Below, one piece after another: positions 45,801 to 54,200 of a stretch of DNA of 64,000 nt; within the stretch, counting starts at the first letter, position 1; each line of letters opens with the position of its first letter. A model generated the notes under the pieces. The model ran no database searches and had not been told where the DNA came from. It was given only the letters and a program-made list of their open reading frames with translations. The DNA is from Branchiostoma floridae (lineage: Eukaryota > Chordata > Leptocardii > Amphioxiformes > Branchiostomatidae): assembly GCF_000003815.2 (NCBI RefSeq), contig NC_049994.1:15855711-15919710 (forward strand), given 5' to 3'. A program made the translations under genes and the position numbers.

Positions 45801-47773
45801 GGATCCATTGGTGGAGTGACAAGATATGATGACCTGAAAAGGCCTACTGATCTCACTTTCTTTAACACAATCTGGTCAAAATGACTTTTTAAAAGTTTTT
45901 AAACTTTTTTTAAAAATCCTTGTCGGTGGTTGGTTCTTTCACAGCTAGCCTGCTTGAAAATTCTACGACATCAGAATCGTAGGACGACCAACGACGAATG
46001 TGGACGCACCCTTGAAACATTTATAGAGTCTCGGTAACTTACAAATCGCGAGGACACTGACAGTATTCCGGCTGAATATTCCCTTTAAAGCTCGCAGACT
46101 CTTTGGGCTAGCTCTTTTCCAGTTGTGTGACCTGAAATCAAGTCTACCGTGGATATTTGCCAGGCTCGCTTCGGGTCAAATGAAGCTATCTACCGCCGGG
46201 GTAATCTTTTGCACCCGGCATACGTAGGAGCTTTACGCGGTAGGAGTTAAAAAATTAAAACTCCTACCGCCTAAAACTCTTACCGGGTGAGAAAGACTAC
46301 CTCGGCGGTAGCAAGCTTCGTCCGTCCCGAAGAGAGCGTAGCCATTACACGGGTAGACTGGATTCGAGGTTAACATGAAGGTTAAGTTGCGGGGATGTAT
46401 TCGAAAGAGCTACGCGTGGTTGTAGTACCTGCTAATGGATGCGCTTATTTTAGGTTACACAAACCACCTGTTTCTTCATACTAAATACATGAAACATTAA
46501 AATATTACCTTCGGGACTGTAGCACCTGTAGCGCGATGTTTAACGATACTCTTGTATTCCATTGTTATCACGCGGTTTTCAGCAGGACCTATGGGTGCTT
46601 GGGTCCTCCAGCCTTGCCGTCTGGTGACCTTGGTATCCTTCCTGGTGTCATCCATGTCTTAGAACTATCGCTGCCTTATTGTCCTTATTCCTTATACATG
46701 TCTTGTCCGTCAGGACAGTTTGACCTCTCTGGTTAATAATTATACCTGTCGATTGCAGGACTGCTGGGTTAAAATTCACTGAAACTGCTGTATCTTGCGG
46801 ATGATTGGTTCTCTCACGTATACCTAGCTGAAAATCTCACGACGTTTGTTGTGACTGCGCCGCTTAAGCAAGGCTGCCATATTGCCTCCGTCATAACGTT
46901 GCGTAACATGTCTATCTATATATGGCGATTGTAAGTATTATCATGAAATGTCAGATGGCAACCTGAATATACTCGGGACAAACCGCGGAGAAACGTTCTG
47001 GGGGAGCATGGAAATGTGTTGTTTTCAAATCCTGGGTAATTAGGAATCTGCGCCAATTCCACTAAAAAAGTCACACACTCAAGTGGGGATTGTATTTTTT
47101 ATGCCAAATTGTTTGGTTATTTGAGCCCCTTCTCCGACATGTTTTGATATAACGTGTGAATGATGTGCATCTGAATTGATGTCAAACATAGCGCTTAACA
47201 AACACTCTTAACGACAGCAATACAGCAACGCCGTCAAATTGTCTGTTTTCTATCTTTTCTAGCGTCACAGTTCAAGCAACTGGCCAAACTTGAAGATCGG
47301 TTAAAGCTCTCCGAATCTCAAAATCGAATGGTGTCGACCGTATTTTTTTGCTCAAAATCTGCCCTTCACAAATTGGACGAGGCTCGGGTGATGCCTATCC
47401 AACACTAAGATTATGAATCCCCCATGACATGGTAGAATACATAAAAATCGACTAAGAATTAAGCCCCAGTAGGCTAACGTCACATTTCCAAACTGGGCCC
47501 GGCCCGGTCGTTTGCAAATAAAGCTCACAACTATTCTCTTTACGTCTTGTGTAGTTTAACTGTCCTTTAAACCAATTATTTTCTGTCCTGAACGCTGCCC
47601 GGCCGGGCCTCGGTTTAGAAATGTGACGTAAGCCCATTAAGATAAACCACAGCCACACAGTAACAAACCCGTCCACTCAGTGCTCTACTTACTGTTTGTT
47701 TGGCTCCCTCCAGCACCAGTCCTGAGCTCGAGGCGGACAGCTGTGTGTCGGGGTCCTTAACCGGCTCCTCCAT
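33114..47773 (-). CDS. Polytopic (~12 TM) membrane protein, unrecognised family, copy B
   Basis: Nine exons on the minus strand give 535 aa: 47693-47773, 39007-39119, 38711-38829, 38227-38360, 37786-37911, 37272-37386, 34597-34804, 34001-34142, 33114-33683. Exons 2-8 have exactly the same lengths and phases as copy A. The first exon (27 aa) and C-terminal tail are the most different. Identity is very high in exons 4-8, including the histidine clusters (HTFFHLLHLAQTH; FWYHPMENTLGHVMGFFHTW) and the TGGPDQMGTKLWPM loop. The sequons in loop 1 (NDT, NTT) are kept. Intron 1 (8.6 kb) contains a LINE and several MITEs, and intron 6 a satellite array. The exon 1 assignment rests on phase, start codon and donor (AAACAAACAGTAAGT); transcript evidence would settle it. 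Confidence 0.82.
33838..33922. repeat. (TG)n-rich microsatellite
   Basis: TG dinucleotides with TTTG and TGCG interruptions, within intron 8 of copy B. Confidence 0.9.
35170..37255. repeat. ~162-bp satellite with ~1.03-kb higher-order period
   Basis: The core GACCTGAAATTTGGTAC recurs about every 160-165 bp, near 35249, 35411, 35571, 35732, 35895, 36060, 36280, 36441, 36604, 36766 and 36930. Unit types repeat in the same order, and the boundary block GATTGCAATATGCTGTATTTG occurs at about 36175 and 37204, giving a higher-order period near 1030 bp. The array sits in intron 6 of copy B, between exons 7 and 6. Confidence 0.92.
37433..37621. mobile_element. MITE, TAACGTTAGTTCACC family
   Basis: Ends of about 35 bp (TTCACCTTTATCCCCGAGG ... 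CCTATATCCGTTG and inverted) surround a smaller internal palindrome (GGTTTCAAACTGCA/TGCAGTTTGAAACC). It lies in intron 5 of copy B. Confidence 0.8.
39807..41115 (+). pseudogene. LINE ORF1, CCHC zinc-knuckle protein, broken by a 4-bp insertion
   Basis: The first 167 codons are open and end in the first zinc knuckle. Four extra bases (TTAA at 40308-40311) between Glu and Gly codons shift the frame to a stop at 40349. In the +1 frame the rest of knuckle 1 (GHEAAQC) and two more CX2CX4HX4C knuckles (CNKCQLIGHTSAEC, CNQCGKEGHTARRC) follow, then an acidic Ser/Glu stretch and basic tail to 41115. The stop overlaps the ORF2 start (TAATG). ORF1 proteins bind the element RNA and form the particle used for retrotransposition. 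Confidence 0.85.
41115..44621 (+). CDS. LINE ORF2, endonuclease-reverse transcriptase
   Basis: 1168 intact codons. N-terminal APE-type endonuclease (about 18-240) has LNVCG, LQESH, GDFN and TDHD motifs. The reverse transcriptase (about 530-800) has LLPKKGD, RPISLLN, DQAKAFDRV, GVRQGCPLSPLLY and the catalytic YADD. A Cys/His motif (CPRQNCKGHETVEHAMWYC) lies near the C terminus. The protein nicks target DNA and primes cDNA synthesis there. The layout and RT style fit the L1/Tx1 group; the clade is a judgement from motifs. Complete coding suggests recent activity, though ORF1 is broken. Confidence 0.93.
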   Translation: MMPQNMHRLNAFFMLTMVVIATLNVCGMRNPNKRKQVYDFCRQHKFDIVCLQESHITHVDETTKWEKEWGGQALWSLGTPNSRGVGILLSPSLDLKITKKFCDNEGRVVSAVLADGTRSLRVCNVYAPNDAAERSTFFRGLGNFLSNSESTVLCGDFNCIESPSLDKRGGNPSRSSGGSKILKNLCASHNLHDSWRQLNPDGRVCTWRQPDNAVACRLDRLYSSNNLPVSGHFFRPAYFTDHDCVGIDVLPTAKKKSSMWKCNVSILKNKEVQSDFTASYKDWQTLKLGYPSLRSWWDDVKDRTRSLFIKHSCKIAKDKREARYQLNNTLGDLTNQLNAGAVSPDVLRQYKATKDALSELATSEAQGAIVRSRIKQFEEGEKCTSFFLKQAASNGKKKRICAIRDSMGKVVHEDDEIANVFYEFYAELFAEEPVDPVASDQLCDNLENTLTPEEAQALEAPLLTDEMLNSVRSMQNNKCPGSDGLPKEFYTTFWHLIADDLLKVFQEALDAGELSSSQKFGVLTLLPKKGDELDPKNRRPISLLNTDYKILTKVLNNRLQSVIASVLHPDQTCGVPGRSIQCNLRLTRDIVVYVNNNNVECAIVSLDQAKAFDRVNISFLQQTLARMGFGPSFRKWVSILYNDISSSVLVNGSLSSPFALTRGVRQGCPLSPLLYAISLEPFAATVRKDSEVHGVKLPGGYEAKMSLYADDNSAFLTSDDSIVRLFDLVGLYNRGSGSMLNLDKCEGLWLGKWRNRPDTPVQIKWTSGSIRLLGGVFGNIDMPLTNWKEGKRKFVETLQGWGARSLSFTGKVTVANSLATAKLWYLASVFTPPDSVMKEINTALFAFFWDKKREMISRNTIYLPPEKGGWGLIDIAKKAKCLYSRPFSDIMSQEDLPWVQLAMYWLGIFIRRFDPSTWSNNMPHSPNAPPHYKALQSLVSELVEASPSKKWDPGCTTRSLYDSLLKKDAHIPSVCLNKRSVPWPLTFQSVQHPLLENRLKGTAWLVAHHALKTNALLCSNWGYIRSGTCPRQNCKGHETVEHAMWYCSEVLLTWTWVEGFLRRWVMSDFRINKQMVIYGILPPSWKKCKIDAITYTLAVARKRIWSSRCEALFDKTFSTHVEMVPYTKECLRSRIKLDFVRLNETTFMSLWCSVQWARVDGGKLRLRF
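45123..45510. mobile_element. MITE with TAGCCTCCATAGCAGG termini
   Basis: Inverted ends of about 60 bp, TAGCCTCCATAGCAGGCTC ... and the inverse ending CCTGCTATGGAGGCTA. The TAGCCTC start is shared with the element at 47814-47968. No clear target duplication. Confidence 0.75.
46181..46322. mobile_element. Palindromic fold-back element
   Basis: Two ~70-bp arms are imperfect inverted copies: GAAGCTATCTACCGCCGGGG on the left, CCTCGGCGGTAGCAAGCTTC on the right, meeting at an AT-rich centre flanked by GGTAGGAGTT/AACTCCTACC. Confidence 0.8.
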
Positions 47774-47813
47774 GACAGTACCGGACCTGGAGACGTAGGG
47801 ACAAAGTTTTAAC

Positions 47814-47968
47814 TAGCCTCTACCAGACTACGTGGATCGGTGGTCTAATTGTAAAAATCGTGGTGAGGATAATGTTTTTTTTCTGGCCGGCCGTCTCCCC
47901 TAGCGTACTATTGACTCTGTCCAATTTCTACAATTAGACCACCGATCCACGTAGCCTGGTAGAGGCTA
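47814..47968. mobile_element. MULE-like MITE with 9-bp target site duplication
   Basis: 155 bp with long inverted ends (TAGCCTCTACCAG ... CTGGTAGAGGCTA, then GGATCGGTGGTCTAATTG inverted). Exact 9-bp direct repeats AGTTTTAAC flank it (47805-47813, 47969-47977). A 9-bp duplication is typical of Mutator-like transposition. It lies just upstream of the copy B start codon. Confidence 0.88.
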
Positions 47969-49154
47969 AGTTTTAACCCCTACAATAGACCGATGATTGC
48001 TTATTTCTAGGCTATGAACACCAAACCTCAATAGCAGATGTCCTTAAGGGCACTGACGTATATGTTAAAACTGTATGTCTCTGCCTCCATCTTTATTTTT
48101 CTATCTGCCTGTCTCTCTTCCTGCCTGTCTGTCCGTGCAGGACAGAAATAGAGAAGACTCAGCGTGTTGGGAGACAGACACAATAGAAGCCTGTCAATTT
48201 CTTCTTCTGACGTCATACTTACTTCAGCCTGTTGGACTGAGTGCTTTGTGTGCGATAGCCCTTATCTTTCCATTGCAGGCCATAAATGTACCGGAATTGT
48301 ATAGTTTACAAGGGTTGCCGCAAACTTTTAACGCTGAAGGATGCGGGCTTGAAACAAAAGAAAGGGGCAAAATCTCTACGGCATTTCAGAGTGCACTAAC
48401 CATTTGTGCTGACGAATTATGCTGCTGAACTATCGACTATATGTTTCAAGTATATGGTGGTTACCGAATTTGTTAGTTGCGAGGCAACGTCTCGAACGGA
48501 ATCGAAGAACTCCGTGAACTTTTGACCTACGCATACGCGGGCTAAGCAAGTGTGTTTGCCTTCATGCGATAATGTCGTCCCTAAAAGAAGGCCACGAGAG
48601 GCAAGAAGGGCAACAATTTTACGACTTTTAGTGGCAAATGGTGGCACATACATGATGACACGGATGTTAGTGGCAAGTATTGGTACAAAGATGACGGCAC
48701 ACTGGCGCCCAAAATCCGTGTTTTGGCACACTTCTGACAGGTTAACCAGTAGGCTCGAGGGGTATCACGTGTGAAGTGCCTTTGGTTGTGCATGCCGAAC
48801 AGCCAAAGCAATGACCACCAATGAATGACCATGAATAAATGTGAGCCATGTATTAACATTATTCGAGTCAGGTAAATTTTGATGCCAAATAAGTAGTGTT
48901 TTTAGTTCGTTAATCAGACTGCACAACGATGTGTCAAAGCTAGTAAATAATATCTTCTTTCCCGCAAACTTTATCTAAACCTGTCAAATGCCCATACGCA
49001 GCCCACATGGACTTGAACATACGTACTAGTGTGACTGCTCCCTTAAATCTCATTATCGTCACCGTGGTGACGTCACAGTAACACCATCCCCGAAACACGC
49101 ACCTGAACTTGGCCGACACTTCACAAGTGTTCTGTAGAGTAATAAGTCTCGGAG

Positions 49155-49500
49155 TCGGGAGTCACGGTGAAGGTTTTCTTCTCGGTCGAACGTAAAGCCT
49201 CTGTGGAGTACGTGCGTGACCTAGAGTTACCTTTCTTTCACTTCGTTACGTAAGTTGCGCAAGGGCTATACCATTTCAAGAGTAGGGGTGGTTGTCAAGA
49301 CAGAAGACTCTCCAAGGAGAGGTTCACTGTGAAGATTTGCCTCTTGGTCGGACGTGTACTGTTTGTGGTGTAACGTTGCGTGCGCGACCTGAAGTTACTC
49401 TTCTTTCACTCAGTTGCGTAAGTTGCTATACCATTCCACAAATAGGGGTGGTGGCGAACACAAAAGACTCTCCAAGCAGAGGTTGGGGGATCGTAAATTT
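49155..49500. repeat. ~180-bp tandem duplication
   Basis: Two diverged units share GCTATACCATT(T/C)CA, AGGGGTGGT, GACTCTCCAAG(G/C)AGAGGTT and TTACT/CTTCTTTCACT-like stretches. Function unknown. Confidence 0.65.
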
Positions 49501-50143
49501 TCTCTGACAGCCGACCCATTTACTCATAGCGCTTAAAAGCACCATTGAAAGCAAGACCATAGCACACCCGGGTCAAAAGATAAAAAGAAACGGAATTTCT
49601 GCTACAGTACCAAGGTCACATGCAAGGAGATCAACCTTGACCTTTATCTTCCCAACATCTAACCACATACAAATATCATCGCAATCTATCAAGAGGTTTT
49701 TAAGTTTTAAGTGCTGACTACAATAATCCGGAAACACAATCAGACAGGCAGACAGACACACCCAAAACTATATCTCCATTTTTCATGGCGATAATAATAC
49801 AGACACCTGTTTGGAGATAAGAACCCTTACATGCACACATGGCATTTAGCTAACTGTTGCTGCCCTCACACGTTTTGCCACGTGTTACATAACTCAAGTG
49901 TCATGTACGGTTATGTAAGGCCTAGGGCCGTTAAACTTTACCTAGTTATGTAAACCTGAACTTTGGCGGAGGGAAGCAAGTGCCCTTTGAGATCCTTTGA
50001 CTGGCCTTTGTCACATAAATTGTTTGACCCCAATGGAATGCCCACGACCACCTGTTGATCTCTTGCTTCGTTGGAGCAGCTTACAATAAGAACACTCAGT
50101 TTTCAAGACTGCAAGCATAGCTGACCCACAGGAGATATCTCTT

Positions 50144-50362
50144 GTGCCAGTTAATGCATGTCATAGACACTCTACTAGACAGTCATTGCATGATTATAGA
50201 TTACCGAATACAAGGAACAACAGCGGGAGGAGAACGTTTAATTACAGATCAGTTAAACTGTGGAATCTGCTACCCAGAGATTTTAACATTGTCTCAGATA
50301 CACGGTTGTTTAAGAAGATGATTTTTTACGGATCATACGTTTTAGTGTATATAAACCTCTGA
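50144..50362 (+). pseudogene. Relic of a CR1-type LINE C terminus
   Basis: A 72-codon frame contains TRNNSGRRTFNYRSVKLWNLLP, the type of C-terminal sequence found after the reverse transcriptase in CR1-like and related LINEs. Nothing of the RT itself is present upstream, so this is a 5'-truncated relic. Confidence 0.6.
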
Positions 50363-50836
50363 CATCAAGACAACTGTGAGACTGCTACCAGTTGAGCTAC
50401 AGGGACATAGCTCCACTCGAAAACTACCTGAACGTTATTGTGAGGGGCTACAGAGATGAAAGAAAGAAATTCAAACAACTTCACACACATTTTTAATCAA
50501 AATACCACCATATCTAAGATACTTTTAGTACATCGACATCCTACAGATTGTGCCCATTCTATATTACACATCTCATAGGACAGATTTTACAAACATCAAC
50601 AACATTCAAATAAACTTTCATACTGTCAACTTGGACTTTCATCTGCGTTTGCATTTAACGTAGTGGAGTGTTCAAACTTTGTTCCAGCACAACGAGATAT
50701 TAGCTTGAATTATTTTTTTTCTGCTAGTTCATTCTAGTGACGCTGAAGAAGAGTGATGGGTGTGAATTGTCTTTGATAAAATGAGGTATGGGATCTTTCT
50801 TTCATAAAATGAGGTATGAGATCTTTCATCTTGAAG

Positions 50837-51215
50837 CTAGACGGGGCAGTAGGCCCGGAACATGAGGAGACCCCTGGAGCTGATCTTCAGCTTCACGTCC
50901 TGATTGGCTGAGATGAAGATGGCGGCCCCGCGCTTGAAGCTGATTGGTTCCCCGGCGGTGACGTTGGTGCCGGTGGCGTCGCCCTTGACAACCAGTACGA
51001 TGCTGGCACTGCTCATGCGCGAGATGACGTAGGACTTGGTCTTGGACGGGATCTTGGAAAGAAAGACAAGATTTGCCCTGAGTTCTTACTGTACATTTTC
51101 ATTTTAGCAACAATAAGAAAGATAACGGTATAGAAAGATATAGAACCGTACCTTCCAAAGAGAGAGAGAGAGAGAGAGAAAGAGAGGGAGAGAAAAAAAG
51201 AAAGAAAGAAGAGAG

Positions 51216-51290
<75 letters not shown>

Positions 51291-54200
51291 CCTGATTAAA
51301 TCTCGCTAGTAGTAGCCCGCCCTACAATCTATAGAGGGACCAATTACAGCCCTGGACAGCAGAGTTTGTGTTACACAGACTAACACACACACACAAATGC
51401 AGCTGCAGAGAGCTTGAGGAAGGAGAGACAGAGAAAGGCAAAGGCACACAGAGACGTTTTGCAATAGTGTTTTGAAATTTGATGTACTATGTGTTTGCAT
51501 ATATGTTTTGAAATTTATGATCAGACGCCAACTAACCATAGCGGATATAAAAGAGACTACAACAACAACCTTTACCTCGATCTTGGCGACGGCGAAGTCG
51601 TCGATGCCGGGATCGTAGAACACGACGTTTGGGTCGGCCGGGTCCGGCTTGGTCTGCATGATCTTGTCGGAGCACGGGGCGGGGTCGTACCTGAAGATAG
51701 ATGTATGAAATATAGTCATGTAATGACATGTTATATGCGTTTTGCGTATTTTGTCTTTGTATCTGAATCTGTATAGCTGGTAAAACATCCATTCGTCGTA
51801 AGCCGTATTACACACCAGCTTCGCAGGCATGCCACAGCAGCTGGTTTTTCTTGCACTGAACAGCCTGTCACATAAGCACCAAGGACTGATCTTTTCGCAT
51901 CTACTTCAAGCGTTGCTTAAAGCAATCTGATTAGAATGCTCCTGCTCTACTTGGTCACAGCGAGCTCGACTCTCAGATATGATCATGATTCTTGAAAATA
52001 ATTTGAATAAAGCAAAAATAAATAAAACCGAACTTCTGCTCGTAGAGTAGAACTCCCTAGCGGAGAAGCATTATGACTGTCATGCCCAGATGACATCACC
52101 ACTGACCTGAGCATGTCGCTCAGCGTCTCGAAGTCGTTGAGGCGGCTGAACTGTTTGTCTGTCAGACCGCCGCACACCACGTTGTCTCCGTTTGCCAGAA
52201 CCTCCACACAGTCTGGAAACATGTACTACACTTTAATATTGTTTGTATTCTCGTCTAGACGTAAGGATTTGAAATGAGTTTAGATCAATCAAGGATGTCC
52301 TTGGATTAATAAATTAGATACTGTCGATTTCACCGATATATACTGATGCATTGTGCATTTTACTATAACGTTACCATTACGTGTATTTTATTTGCTTCAA
52401 TGCATAGCAAGACATAGGCATAAACTTCTCGACAAAACTTACGCATGGTATCATCCTAAAATGACCTTGCATCTTTAACCCACCAATATGGTGGACACTT
52501 AACTACGTCACAGTCACGTGACTACAAATGTTAAAATCACGTGACTTCAAAACTCACCTCCGGAAATGTAGGCATGCGCCTCGTTGACAGGCACGTCGAT
52601 GGCCTGGTTGGGGTCAATGTCCACCACGTTCAGCAGATAGATGGCGAAGCACCCCCTATCGGCCGGGTACTGCCTGTGCAGCTGAAGGAACAGCTCACCG
52701 TTACTGGCCGTCACATCCCGACCTGCGGCAACTAAAGTTATAGAGAAGAAAAAGAAAGATTCTCTAAATTGTGCTACAATTTTAAACATTATAACCGTAC
52801 ACCAAATTGAAGTGTTTACCAACAAGATTTCGATCAGTCCTCTGATCCTTATCAAGTTGTAATGACCCAAAGCCTATATCACATCCAGATCGGAAGTGTG
52901 AAATGAGCAAAGGGTCAGAGGTGCTTGGTAGTTGGTATCGGCCCCCCGTCTCGGTTGAGGGAAGGTTGATGGGCTCTCGCTAAATATGTTTGATTTCCAA
53001 ACCTTCTCAAACCAGGGAGATAAACTTTCTTAAATTACCACCAAGAGCTATGGAGGTAGCTTGGAAAGAATAGATTTGAGGCGATTTTAATAAAGCCGTT
53101 TCGACCTCGTAATAGATTTAAACCCATTTTGATTTTTTGAACATGAACGGGGCCTTTTAAGCCAGTATTCTCGACGATCGAACTTTCTTGGTAACTACCA
53201 TAGATGACAATAGCGATCTCTTACTCTCTTTGTTGATTCTCTTGTCCATAACAGCCAGTAGCTTGGCGACCACCTCGTCGTTACAGAGCATCAGGGCCCG
53301 GAAACATTTCTTCAGGGACCGGAGCGCCGCTTTCTGGTGGGCGGCGTCAGACGCGCCTGCAGCCGAGAGGAACTCCTCCGACACCTCGGCTCCTATCGCC
53401 TCGTACAACTCCGGAATCTCTGCAGTAATTAAACGTTGCATTTTTGGTCTTTCTACATCTTGAAGTTATGCAAGCAAATGTCATGGTCACAATTGGAAAA
53501 GAGGGACCTGCCGGCAGGGTAGCTTACGGGCTATTTTTTCACTTTCGGACGTCACCCTCAGGTGGCTACCGGGCTATTTTAGGTCAGAGCAGGGCCCCGG
53601 ACTTCTTTTAAATTCGCAGTTGCAATCAAAGTAATGACCGTCAGATTATGCTGACTATAAGGTGGGTCCTTTTGTACATGATAGCAATCAGAAATCAGTA
53701 CGTACGTAACACTGCGTAAAGCGGTGACTTTAAGGATGAGACATGATATGAAGTGTTGAAGACCAACATCGTACCCTAAAGGCAGCCGGCTCTCTTGACC
53801 TACGATCTGGATGATCGTAACCGCGATCCGCGATGGGGATTGGGTCAGTATAGGACCAGGAAGAATAAGAAGATGCGTTATTGCTTAAAATGGGTTTAAT
53901 CGTTTGGGTTGCGTTAGGGCTGGTGATTCAGGGGTTAAGAAGAAGAATATACGTACCCTTGAGGTAGCCTGCTATCTCACTGAGCGGTCTGAAGCCGCAC
54001 ATGCCCCGCATAGGTGTCAGAGCGATGGCGATCTCAGGCTTGTGGTTGTCATCCGGGTACTTCTCGGGGTGGCGCGCGAACAGCTCCTCCGCGTGTTTCT
54101 ATGGCAACGAAATTCAAAACTTGTGAAGCCATCTTATTAAAAACAGAGACAATGTTTTATCTAATTGTATCATGCTAAATGAAATGGGAGGGGTTGTTAT

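Larger units (their letters stand above)
44911..47692. other. Distal part of intron 1, 12-TM copy B
   Basis: It holds an inverted remnant of the exon-2 decoy unit (44911-44990, CGCCATGTTGGTGGAACG), a SINE core fragment (about 45048-45092), a MITE (45123-45510), two copies of a 53-bp block (45623-45676, 46709-46761) and a long palindrome (46181-46322). No additional coding exon is recognised. Confidence 0.6.
47774..50836. other. Upstream of 12-TM copy B and downstream of MPI
   Basis: It contains the MULE-like MITE (47814-47968) only 41 bp from the copy B start codon, a tandem duplication (about 49155-49500), a LINE C-terminal relic (50144-50362) and a fold-back fragment (about 50725-50785). 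No other gene is recognised. Confidence 0.6.
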
